Source: an uncultured Alphaproteobacteria bacterium
Lineage (GTDB): Bacteria > Pseudomonadota > Alphaproteobacteria > HIMB59
Reading direction: 5' to 3'
Length of the DNA: 64,000 nucleotides
Assembly (NCBI GenBank): GCA_902611415.1
Contig: CACLZM010000002.1
Location: 90,524-154,523 of the forward strand
The notes beneath the pieces are model-generated. The model was not told the origin of the DNA, ran no database searches, and was given only the letters and a program-made list of their open reading frames with translations. This document shows, one piece after another, positions 28,320 through 35,735 of this stretch. The stretch's first letter is position 1, and each line of letters starts with the position of its first letter. A program made the position numbers and the translations under genes.

Positions 28320-30118
28320 TGGAAATTTCTAAAATTAGAAATTTTTCGATTATAGCTCATATCGATCATGGTAAATCAACGTTAGCAGATAGAATGATAG
28401 AAATTTGCGGCGGAATGGATGATAGAACAAAAAAAGATCAAGTTCTTGACTCGATGGATATAGAAAGAGAAAGGGGTATTACTATAAAAGCTCAAACTGT
28501 CAGATTAAATTATAAAAATAAAAATGGTGATGAATATCAATTAAATATATTAGACACACCAGGTCATGTTGATTTTTCTTACGAAGTTTCAAGATCATTA
28601 TCTGCATGTGAGGGATCTGTTCTTGTTGTTGATAGCACACAGGGTGTAGAGGCCCAAACACTCGCAAACGCTTACCAGGCAATTGATGTCAATCATGAGA
28701 TATTACCTGTGTTAAACAAAGCCGACTTACCAGCATCTGAACCAGAGAGAGTAAAAGAAGATATTGAACAAACAATAGGAATAGATACTTCTGAAGCCCA
28801 ACTTGTTTCTGCAAAAACAGGATTAGGTGTTGATAGCTTATTAGACCAAATTATCGAAAAACTCCCAGCTCCACACACAAATGAAAATCATCTAAAAGCC
28901 CTGTTAGTTGACAGTTGGTATGATAATTATTTAGGAGTTACAGTTCTTGTTCGTATTCTTGATGGTGTAATGAAAAAAGGAATGAAGGTAAAGTTTTTAT
29001 CAAATAATCAACAGTACAATATAGATAGAATTGGATATTTTACGCCAGATATAAATTATTGCGATGAACTAGGTCCTGGTGAGATAGGTTTTATTAATGC
29101 AAGCATTAAGTCAGTTGCAGATTGCAAAGTTGGCGATACCATAGCAGAATTAAATGATCAAAAAGTTAAGCCGCTGCCCGGATTTAAGCCCTCATTGCCA
29201 GTTGTATTCTGTGGTATTTACCCAGTGGATACCTCAGACTATGAGAGATTGAAAGAAAGTTTTGAAAAATTGGCTTTAAATGACTCAAGTTTCACCTACG
29301 AGAATGAGACTAGTGCAGCATTAGGATATGGATTTAGATGTGGTTTTCTTGGGCTACTTCATTTAGAGGTAACAACAGAAAGATTGAGAAGAGAATTTGA
29401 TCTTGATTTGATAACAACTGCACCCGGAGTTGTTTATAAAGTAATAGACAGAAATAAAAATGAAATTATTATAAGGAACCCTTCAGAGCTCCCTGACCCT
29501 GCAGAAATTGAAAAAATTTTAGAACCTTGGGTCAAATCAACGATTATAGTCCCACAAGATTATTTAGGAACAGTAATAACACTTTGTATTGAAAAAAGAG
29601 GTAAGCAAAAAAATTTAAATATACAAAATAATAGAGCTGTTTTAGAAATGGAACTTCCTCTTAATGAAATAGTAATAGATTTTTATGATAAATTAAAATC
29701 TTACTCCAAAGGTTATGCAAGTTTTGATTATCAAGTTTATGATTATTTTCAAGGTGACTTAGTTAAGCTTAATATTTTAGTAAACTCAGAAACTGTTGAT
29801 GCATTTTCAAATATAGTTCATAAAACAAGAGCAGAAACAATTGGCCGAAAGATATGTAATAAGCTTAAAGATTTAATTCCAAGACAAAATTTTCAAATTC
29901 CAATTCAAGCTGCGATTTATGGAAAAATTATTGCCAGGGAAACAATTAAAGCATTCAGAAAAGATGTTACAGCGAAACTTTATGGAGGAGATGTGAGTAG
30001 AAAGAAAAAACTCCTTGAAAAGCAAAAAAAAGGAAAGAAAAGAATGAAACAATTTGGTAATGTTGAAATACCACAAACAGCTTTTTTTGAGGCTTTGAAA
30101 ATAGGGGATAGTGATTAA
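28319..30118 (+). CDS. lepA: Elongation factor 4 (LepA)
   Basis: A ribosome-associated GTPase. The 599 residues match the family. G1 [14 protein letters not shown]2 region [13 protein letters not shown]3 DTPGHVDF and G4 NKADLP are all present, followed by EF-G-like domains and the LepA-specific C-terminus ([20 protein letters not shown]). The ATG overlaps the pheT stop by one base, although lepA is not usually part of this cluster. tRNA-Ser follows after 5 bases. Confidence 0.95.
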   Translation: MEISKIRNFSIIAHIDHGKSTLADRMIEICGGMDDRTKKDQVLDSMDIERERGITIKAQTVRLNYKNKNGDEYQLNILDTPGHVDFSYEVSRSLSACEGSVLVVDSTQGVEAQTLANAYQAIDVNHEILPVLNKADLPASEPERVKEDIEQTIGIDTSEAQLVSAKTGLGVDSLLDQIIEKLPAPHTNENHLKALLVDSWYDNYLGVTVLVRILDGVMKKGMKVKFLSNNQQYNIDRIGYFTPDINYCDELGPGEIGFINASIKSVADCKVGDTIAELNDQKVKPLPGFKPSLPVVFCGIYPVDTSDYERLKESFEKLALNDSSFTYENETSAALGYGFRCGFLGLLHLEVTTERLRREFDLDLITTAPGVVYKVIDRNKNEIIIRNPSELPDPAEIEKILEPWVKSTIIVPQDYLGTVITLCIEKRGKQKNLNIQNNRAVLEMELPLNEIVIDFYDKLKSYSKGYASFDYQVYDYFQGDLVKLNILVNSETVDAFSNIVHKTRAETIGRKICNKLKDLIPRQNFQIPIQAAIYGKIIARETIKAFRKDVTAKLYGGDVSRKKKLLEKQKKGKKRMKQFGNVEIPQTAFFEALKIGDSD

Positions 30119-30123
30119 TTTTT

Positions 30124-30213
30124 GGAGAGATGGCCGAGTGGTTTAAGGCGCACGCCTGGAACGCGTGTATAGGGGCAACTCTATCGTGGGTTCGAATCCC
30201 ACTCTCTCCGCCA
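30124..30213 (+). tRNA. tRNA-Ser (anticodon GGA)
   Basis: A 90-base cloverleaf with encoded CCA. Acceptor GGAGAGA (30124-30130) pairs with TCTCTCC (30203-30209), then discriminator G and CCA. The anticodon stem CACGC/GCGTG encloses CTGGAAC, giving anticodon GGA (30158-30160). The long variable arm with GGGTTCGAATCCC as the T arm is as expected for a class II serine tRNA. Confidence 0.97.
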
Positions 30214-30218
30214 ATAAA

Positions 30219-31037
30219 ATGAGTGAGTCAATAGGATATAATCTTAGAAAATTTGCCAGAAAATTTACTGAGTTTCCATTAGTTGAAATAAAAGACAAAA
30301 TAATCAACCACAAATCAATTAATAAAATACCCCAAAATGTCTATCAAACATGGGAGACTAGATCTCTTGGAAAGACTCACGCTAAATCAATTCAAGAATT
30401 TAGAGAAAGAAATCCAACTTTCTCTTTCTATTTATATGATAAGGAGAAAAGGGATAGCTACATGGAGTCTAGTTGGGGCAAGGAAGATATTTCAAAAATA
30501 TATTTCAAAAGTATTTTTGGTCCAATGAAAGCTGATATTTTCCGTTATTGTATATTGTATGAGTTAGGTGGTTATTATTTCGATATAGCAAAAGGCTGCA
30601 AATGCCCACTTAATCAACTTCATGATAGTAATCACATAGGAGTCTTAACTTATGAGGATACAATATGCTATTACCCACCAAATGATCCGAAACTTTTTTC
30701 ACTACTCAGACCTTTTAACCATTTTTTGCAATGGGGACTTGCATTTTCATCAAAAAATTTGTTTTTAGAGAGTTTAATTAATAATATTTGTTCAGACTAT
30801 AAATATTATAGAGATAAAGTTTTTGAAAATCCAAAGGTAGCTATTTTAAATTTTACTGGACCTGGTATGTATACAAAAGTAATGAGAAATTATATTTCAA
30901 ATAACGATATTTTTGACATGTCTGAATTAGATATAAAGTTTAATAACAATGGAATATTTAAATTAAAGGGATCCTCTGTAAGACATTATATAGTCCCAAG
31001 TTATACTTATAAAAAAAACTCAAAAATAGTTAGTTAG
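30219..31037 (+). CDS. Glycosyltransferase with DXD-type sugar-binding region (GT32/OCH1-like)
   Basis: About 272 residues from the ATG at 30219, six bases after the tRNA; an open frame reading back into the tRNA is an artefact. The family region is clear: IPQNVYQTWETRSL at the N-terminus and KADIFRYCILYELGGYYFDIA in the core. The usual D-x-D after GGYY is here D-I-A, a departure that could affect metal binding. Probable role: adding a sugar to LPS or another surface glycan. The 3' end overlaps a convergent GT9 gene by 8 bases. Confidence 0.8.
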   Translation: MSESIGYNLRKFARKFTEFPLVEIKDKIINHKSINKIPQNVYQTWETRSLGKTHAKSIQEFRERNPTFSFYLYDKEKRDSYMESSWGKEDISKIYFKSIFGPMKADIFRYCILYELGGYYFDIAKGCKCPLNQLHDSNHIGVLTYEDTICYYPPNDPKLFSLLRPFNHFLQWGLAFSSKNLFLESLINNICSDYKYYRDKVFENPKVAILNFTGPGMYTKVMRNYISNNDIFDMSELDIKFNNNGIFKLKGSSVRHYIVPSYTYKKNSKIVS

Positions 31038-32007
31038 TATCAATTGATTTAAGGAATTCTTGTAAAATATTTTCATAAATATTCAATGGGAAATCTTTTA
31101 AATTTTTAAAACCATAATCTTTAATTTGAATTGTCTTTGAAAAACCAGGTCTTGAAAATTTTTTTTCACTTGTAACTCCAAATATTTTAAGTGTTTTTAC
31201 TCCCATAAATTCAAACATCCAAGCAGTGCCACTATCATTGCAAAGCAAACAATTCATTTGTTTTGCTAAACCCATAGTAAAAGTTATATCTTTTGATATT
31301 AACTCACCATTTTTCCATTCTGGGCATTTAAAGCCATTCTTTATACAAATATTTAAGAGATGTTTTTCATCAGGCCCTAAAAAAAAGAAAATATTGTAGC
31401 CATTTTTCTGTAATTTGTGTGCAATCATTAAATATTTTTCAAAATCCCATTGTCTTATTTTATTCCCAGCGCCTGGTGAGATTGCAATATTTTTATTAAT
31501 TTCCTCATTATTAAATGAAAATTTGACACTTTCTGGAAGTATTATATTAGGTATTTCTTTAATAACTTTTTTTTGAAGAGTTGATAAAATATTAAAATAA
31601 AATTGCTCAATATAAACATCTTTAAATTTTAAATTGTATTTATTTTTAATATCAGAAAAAAAAAAGTTTGCACATGAACTAAAAAAATATTTGTGTGGTA
31701 TTTTTTTTAGACTTAATGTCCTTAAAACAACTTTTTGTAAATCTATGATTAAATCAAAATATTGATTTTCAAGTTTAGTATTTTTTCTAAATAGATTTGA
31801 TATTGATGACTGTATGCCATTATTTTCAATAATTTCAAAAATTGTATCTTTTACTAATGGATTTAATTTATCTTTAAAAGTTGTTGTATGTGTGGTCGTG
31901 TAATAAATTTTTGATTCAGGGTATATGTTTTTTAAAGTTTGTAAAAAAGTTACCTTTTGTAAGCCATCTCCAATTTTATCATTAAAACTATATACAAGAA
32001 TATTCAT
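31030..32007 (-). CDS. Glycosyltransferase family 9 (heptosyltransferase-like) protein
   Basis: A 325-residue protein of GT9 type: N-terminus NILVYSFNDKIGDGLQKVTF resembles the family's G-x-G-D start, ISPGAGNKIRQWDFEKY is the linker, and LLCNDSGTAWMFEFMG replaces the usual N-D-[ST]-G-x-x-H; the histidine is missing (SGTAW). It may be a divergent family member with a changed donor. Its start overlaps the end of rmuC by 20 bases. Confidence 0.75.
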   Translation of the reverse strand: MNILVYSFNDKIGDGLQKVTFLQTLKNIYPESKIYYTTTHTTTFKDKLNPLVKDTIFEIIENNGIQSSISNLFRKNTKLENQYFDLIIDLQKVVLRTLSLKKIPHKYFFSSCANFFFSDIKNKYNLKFKDVYIEQFYFNILSTLQKKVIKEIPNIILPESVKFSFNNEEINKNIAISPGAGNKIRQWDFEKYLMIAHKLQKNGYNIFFFLGPDEKHLLNICIKNGFKCPEWKNGELISKDITFTMGLAKQMNCLLCNDSGTAWMFEFMGVKTLKIFGVTSEKKFSRPGFSKTIQIKDYGFKNLKDFPLNIYENILQEFLKSIDTN

Positions 32008-32962
32008 TCATTAATATCTCAACTTTTGTTTTGGCACCTAAATCTTTAATTTTATTAGCCCTACTTAATAAACTACCCTTACCATCTATTATAAATTTTT
32101 TAGACTGATTTATATTTTCAGTTGATTTAATTAAACTTGCTTCAGTTTTTTCTAGCAAATTTAAAGTTTTTGCAATCTGGTCAAACATACTACCTTCAAT
32201 TTCTGCAATTTCTTTTGAATTTTTATTTTGTTTCTCAAGTCTCCAAATACTCTCGACGAGTTTCATGCACATAATGAGAGTAGATGGTCCCACAATTATT
32301 ACTTGTTTCTGTTGTGCATAGTTTGAAATACTCTGATCGTACTTTTGAGCAGTGATCAATGCATAATCATGAGGCATGAATATAAAGACATAATCTGGCG
32401 AATTCACTTTTATGAGGTTTGTATAATCTTTTTTGTGAATTGCATTTATATGACTTTTCATTGAATTTATGAAATTTTTTATAGACACCTCTTTTGCCTT
32501 TTCATCATCAGTGTTTTGATAATCATACCAATCTTTCATTGGTAATTTTGAATCTATAATAATATTCCTTTTTTCTGGAAGAAAAATTACTACATCAGGC
32601 CTAAAAATTTGCCCACTCTCATTTTTATCAGTAAATTGCGTTTTGTAGTCTCTATCTTTGGTCATTCCACAATCTTGTAAGATATTCTCCAAAATAGCCT
32701 CACCCATGTCGCCCATATCGGAGATATTTGCTGTCATGGCATTAGTCATTTTTTTTGTTAAAACTCCAATTTCATCTATTTTGGAATTAACATATCCTGT
32801 TTGTTCAAGAGTTTTATCAAATAGGTTTGCGAGGTTTTCGTTAATTTTTTTTAAATCTAAATCTGTGTTATCATTAGTCCTAGTACTTGACTTTAACAAA
32901 ACAAAAATTAAAAGAACGATTACAATAATTAAAAATATAATTATTAAAAAATCCAAATTCAT
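31988..32962 (-). CDS. rmuC: DNA recombination protein RmuC family
   Basis: A 324-residue protein with an N-terminal transmembrane helix (LIIIFLIIVIVLLIFVLL), a short coiled coil and the RmuC nuclease-like core: RPDVVIFLPEKRNIIIDSK (the D...D-x-K pattern) and YVFIFMPHDYAL. RmuC proteins limit DNA inversions or rearrangements in E. coli; the mechanism is not well defined. It is much shorter than the 475-residue E. coli protein, mainly in the coiled-coil part, as in other compact genomes. Confidence 0.88.
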   Translation of the reverse strand: MNLDFLIIIFLIIVIVLLIFVLLKSSTRTNDNTDLDLKKINENLANLFDKTLEQTGYVNSKIDEIGVLTKKMTNAMTANISDMGDMGEAILENILQDCGMTKDRDYKTQFTDKNESGQIFRPDVVIFLPEKRNIIIDSKLPMKDWYDYQNTDDEKAKEVSIKNFINSMKSHINAIHKKDYTNLIKVNSPDYVFIFMPHDYALITAQKYDQSISNYAQQKQVIIVGPSTLIMCMKLVESIWRLEKQNKNSKEIAEIEGSMFDQIAKTLNLLEKTEASLIKSTENINQSKKFIIDGKGSLLSRANKIKDLGAKTKVEILMNEYSCI

Positions 32963-32979
32963 ATAAATTTAATTAATAT

Positions 32980-33354
32980 TTAAGAGTAAATTTTATGAAT
33001 ATTATCAATATTACTCTTTAATTTGTTCTTTAATTTATTTAATGACTCATAATCAAAAAAATTCTGTTCTAAAAACTTATTATAACTTTGTTTAATCTCA
33101 TGGGAGATTTGCTCGATTTTTAAAAAATCTTCAGGTATGTGATTTTTTATTTTTTTTACTTCTTGATTGAAATCATTAAGTGCATTTTTAAAATGTTTAT
33201 CAGAAAAAGTTTCAAGTTTATTTTTAATATTTGAGATATTTAAATTAGTATCAATTTTAGACTCTAAGTCATAAACAGTTAAACTAAAATAGTCAAAAAT
33301 TTGTTCATACAAATCGTAAAGTTTTTGGGAATTTATAACTTTTGGAATATTCAT
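32980..33354 (-). CDS. Uncharacterised helical protein, 124 aa
   Basis: I do not recognise this protein. It is rich in Lys, Asn, Ile, Leu, Glu and Phe, has no signal peptide or transmembrane helix, and shows heptad-like spacing of hydrophobic residues through most of its length (DFNQEVKKIKNHI, FLEQNFFDYESLNKLKNK), suggesting helical bundles or coiled coil. It lies 17 bases upstream of rmuC on the same strand, so cotranscription with rmuC is likely, and 97 bases past the GcvT-like gene's end. A phasin-like structure is possible but only by composition. Confidence 0.65.
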   Translation of the reverse strand: MNIPKVINSQKLYDLYEQIFDYFSLTVYDLESKIDTNLNISNIKNKLETFSDKHFKNALNDFNQEVKKIKNHIPEDFLKIEQISHEIKQSYNKFLEQNFFDYESLNKLKNKLKSNIDNIHKIYS

Positions 33355-33406
33355 ATATAAAGATTACATTAGATACTTTTGATATGTCAAAGAAATTTTA
33401 AAATGA

Positions 33407-33440
33407 AAAAAGCCTAAATACTTATTTATCTAGGCTTTTT
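33407..33440 (-). terminator. Rho-independent terminator of the sarcosine/C1 operon
   Basis: AAAAAGCCTA (33407-33416) pairs with TAGGCTTTTT (33431-33440), a 10-bp stem with a 14-base loop. On the minus strand the stem runs into a T-tract just downstream of the GcvT-like gene (end 33451), a good intrinsic terminator. The plus-strand reading also ends in Ts, so it may work both ways. Confidence 0.8.
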
Positions 33441-33450
33441 AAAAATAAAA

Positions 33451-34755
33451 TTAATATGCTGTATCTCTTCCATCATCCTTTGCAATTTCTCGTGCATTAG
33501 GATTTACTGATGGTCTAAAAGGTATTTCAACTATTTCACCATCTACAGGCGACCCTGGAGTTTCACAATACTCATCAGGTAGATGAAATTTAAATTTATT
33601 ACCTATGTCTTTTTTCTCATAAGGTACATATCCCATTGCGATATTTGTTCCCAATTCAGGGGAATACCAAGGTGATGTTAGATACCCTATTGGTGAAGAC
33701 CCATCTTCAGATATAAGCCAAAAGTCTGGAGCATATTCATCAATGGGTTTACCACCTAATCTAAATCCAACTAGTTGGTTGCTATATGGTTTCTCACCTG
33801 CCTCAATTTTTGTTCTCATTGCCTCTAGAGCTTCTTTACCAATATAGTCAGCTTGTTTTTTTCTTGGAACCTGATAGCCAAGGTTACATTGAAATGGATA
33901 AGTTTCGGCATCAAGATCTTGACCCCAAGATAAAATTCCTGCAGCTATTCTTCTATGGTGTGCAGGTGCTATTACTTTTAGATTGTGTTTCTTTCCAGCC
34001 TCTAAAACAGCATTCCACATATCATCTGCATACAAAGTTGCATCTCTAAGGTAGATTTCATATCCCTTTTCCCCAGTAAAACCTGTTTGGGAAATAATAC
34101 AATCTCTCCCTCCAACTTTTGCTGCCATTAATCCATAGTAAGGAATGTCTCTAACAGCATCTCCAACTAAATCTGCCATAAGATCGATTGACTTTGGTCC
34201 TTGAATTTGAACAGGAGATACATCTATTTCATCTATTTCTACATTAAATTTTTTATCGTGATTTACGCCTTGAAGAAAAAACATAATATCAGAGTCAGAT
34301 AGTGAAAACCAAAATTCATCCTCTGCAATTCTGAGCAATATAGGATCATTTAACACTCCTCCTTTGTCATTACAAAGAATTACATATTTTCCTTTCATTA
34401 CTTCAATTCTTGTTGCATCTCTTGTGATAACAAAATTTGTAAATTTTAACGCATCAGGTCCTTTTACACGAATTTGTCTTTCAACAGCTACATTCCACAT
34501 TGTTACGTGATTAACTAATGCATCATATTCAACCATTGCACCACCATCTTCAGGTTTTACATAACCTCTAGGATGATACATTCTATTGTATACGGTACAT
34601 CTCCAACATCCTGCTTCCACTGATAGATGCCAATAAGGATTTTTTCTAACTCTAGTCGATATAAGCATTTGTTGAGGTGTTGGTCCTGATTGCCTTAAAT
34701 TAAAAGGGACTTTTCTGTCAGATTGGTCCACTGAACTTGGTTGCTTAAGCTTCAT
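33451..34755 (-). CDS. GcvT/DmdA-like tetrahydrofolate-dependent methyltransferase
   Basis: A 434-residue aminomethyltransferase-family protein. The folate-binding GcvT core is visible (TMWNVAVERQIRVKGPDAL, VQIQGPKSIDLM, QTGFTGEKGYEIYLRDA, AGILSWGQD) and a C-terminal GCV_T_C barrel follows (VGFRLGGKP, GYLTSPWYSPELG, AMGYV). It is longer than GcvT (~365) or canonical SAR11-type DmdA (~369), with an extra N-terminal segment. The substrate could be DMSP or another S-, N- or O-methyl compound; the methyl acceptor is presumably THF. It follows a MetF-like gene in a demethylation operon. AGGAGG sits 4 bases before the ATG, and a terminator follows. Confidence 0.82.
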   Translation of the reverse strand: MKLKQPSSVDQSDRKVPFNLRQSGPTPQQMLISTRVRKNPYWHLSVEAGCWRCTVYNRMYHPRGYVKPEDGGAMVEYDALVNHVTMWNVAVERQIRVKGPDALKFTNFVITRDATRIEVMKGKYVILCNDKGGVLNDPILLRIAEDEFWFSLSDSDIMFFLQGVNHDKKFNVEIDEIDVSPVQIQGPKSIDLMADLVGDAVRDIPYYGLMAAKVGGRDCIISQTGFTGEKGYEIYLRDATLYADDMWNAVLEAGKKHNLKVIAPAHHRRIAAGILSWGQDLDAETYPFQCNLGYQVPRKKQADYIGKEALEAMRTKIEAGEKPYSNQLVGFRLGGKPIDEYAPDFWLISEDGSSPIGYLTSPWYSPELGTNIAMGYVPYEKKDIGNKFKFHLPDEYCETPGSPVDGEIVEIPFRPSVNPNAREIAKDDGRDTAY

Positions 34756-34835
34756 ATATCCTCCTATAAAAAATGCAGTAGCAATTTTTGAAAATTAATT
34801 TCTTTTTAGGGTCTATGCAATCGAAAAATTAGAAC

Positions 34836-35717
34836 TTAAAAGATTTTGTTGTGGAGGACTATTTTGTCATTTTCCATTGTAAAATCACCATTTTGAAGAG
34901 CATTTAACCAATGACAGGTTTTCTCGAAGCCACCAAAAGGAAAACAGTGAAAATTTTTAAATGTACTTTGTTCTTTAGAGAAGTTTGCTAATTCAATAAA
35001 CATTTCATCGTTTGAAGTTTTTGTTAAAAGGTCAGTTACTTTAGATGAGTTCTTTTTCAAAAAACTTAATGAATTTCCAACACCACTCATTATGCCAAAA
35101 TTAAGAAGTGTTTTAAAAGAAGCTGGGCCTGGAAAACCTACTCTGACGGGTAATTTTATATTTGAATTATCTAAAAATTTACACCATTTAATAAATGGTT
35201 CGGCATTAAAAAAAAATTGAGTAACAAGTTCTAAATTTAAATCCTTATCTTTTGATAATTCATATTTTTTTTTCAAAAATTCGTTCACAGTATCTTGATC
35301 AATATCAGGTGATCCTTCTGGGTGTCCAGCTATTCCTATCTCTTCAAAATCATTATCTTTTAATAAACCACACTTTAGTATTTCCAGAGAGGATGATACT
35401 GATCCATTTTGATTACCTCCACCACCTATAACAAGAATTTTTTTGCTATCTGTTCTATTTCTAAGTTCTTTTAGGAAGTCTGAAACATGATCTAAATCTT
35501 TCATTGTCCTTGCAGGCAAATGAGTAATAGGAGTTAATTCTTGTTTAGATACAAAATCAACAGTTTCTAAAATATCGTTTTCCGTAGCATCAGGTAGATA
35601 TGTTATGTAGACATTATTTTTTTTATGTAGAGGGATAGACTTTAGTTTGTGTCTTACTTTTGGGTTAAGCTCTACGGTAAAGCCATCAACTAAAGAAACA
35701 ATATTTTCTTTGATCAT
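34836..35717 (-). CDS. Methylenetetrahydrofolate reductase (MetF) family protein
   Basis: A 293-residue TIM-barrel flavoprotein. The MetF pattern is present though divergent: ITHLPARTMK at the flavin region, GIAGHPEGSPD (equivalent to the AGYPE motif) and VTQFFFNAEPF. It would interconvert 5,10-methylene-THF and 5-methyl-THF. Its place in a sarcosine/dimethylglycine operon beside a GcvT-like methyltransferase suggests it works in catabolic C1 flow, perhaps oxidising 5-methyl-THF, rather than in methionine synthesis. It lies 18 bases after the dimethylglycine-dehydrogenase-like gene. Confidence 0.85.
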   Translation of the reverse strand: MIKENIVSLVDGFTVELNPKVRHKLKSIPLHKKNNVYITYLPDATENDILETVDFVSKQELTPITHLPARTMKDLDHVSDFLKELRNRTDSKKILVIGGGGNQNGSVSSSLEILKCGLLKDNDFEEIGIAGHPEGSPDIDQDTVNEFLKKKYELSKDKDLNLELVTQFFFNAEPFIKWCKFLDNSNIKLPVRVGFPGPASFKTLLNFGIMSGVGNSLSFLKKNSSKVTDLLTKTSNDEMFIELANFSKEQSTFKNFHCFPFGGFEKTCHWLNALQNGDFTMENDKIVLHNKIF

Positions 35718-35735
35718 ATTTTTAAAATATAATAG

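Noticed and set aside
30165..30218. Extension of the GT32-like gene back into tRNA-Ser
   Set aside because: The frame is open, but these codons are the 3' half of a perfect tRNA cloverleaf. The ATG at 30219 just after the tRNA gives a normal family N-terminus.
34768..34789. Small hairpin AAAAAATGC-agta-GCAATTTTT before the GcvT-like gene as an internal terminator
   Set aside because: The stem is short, has a mismatch and is mostly A-T pairs, which arise often by chance here.
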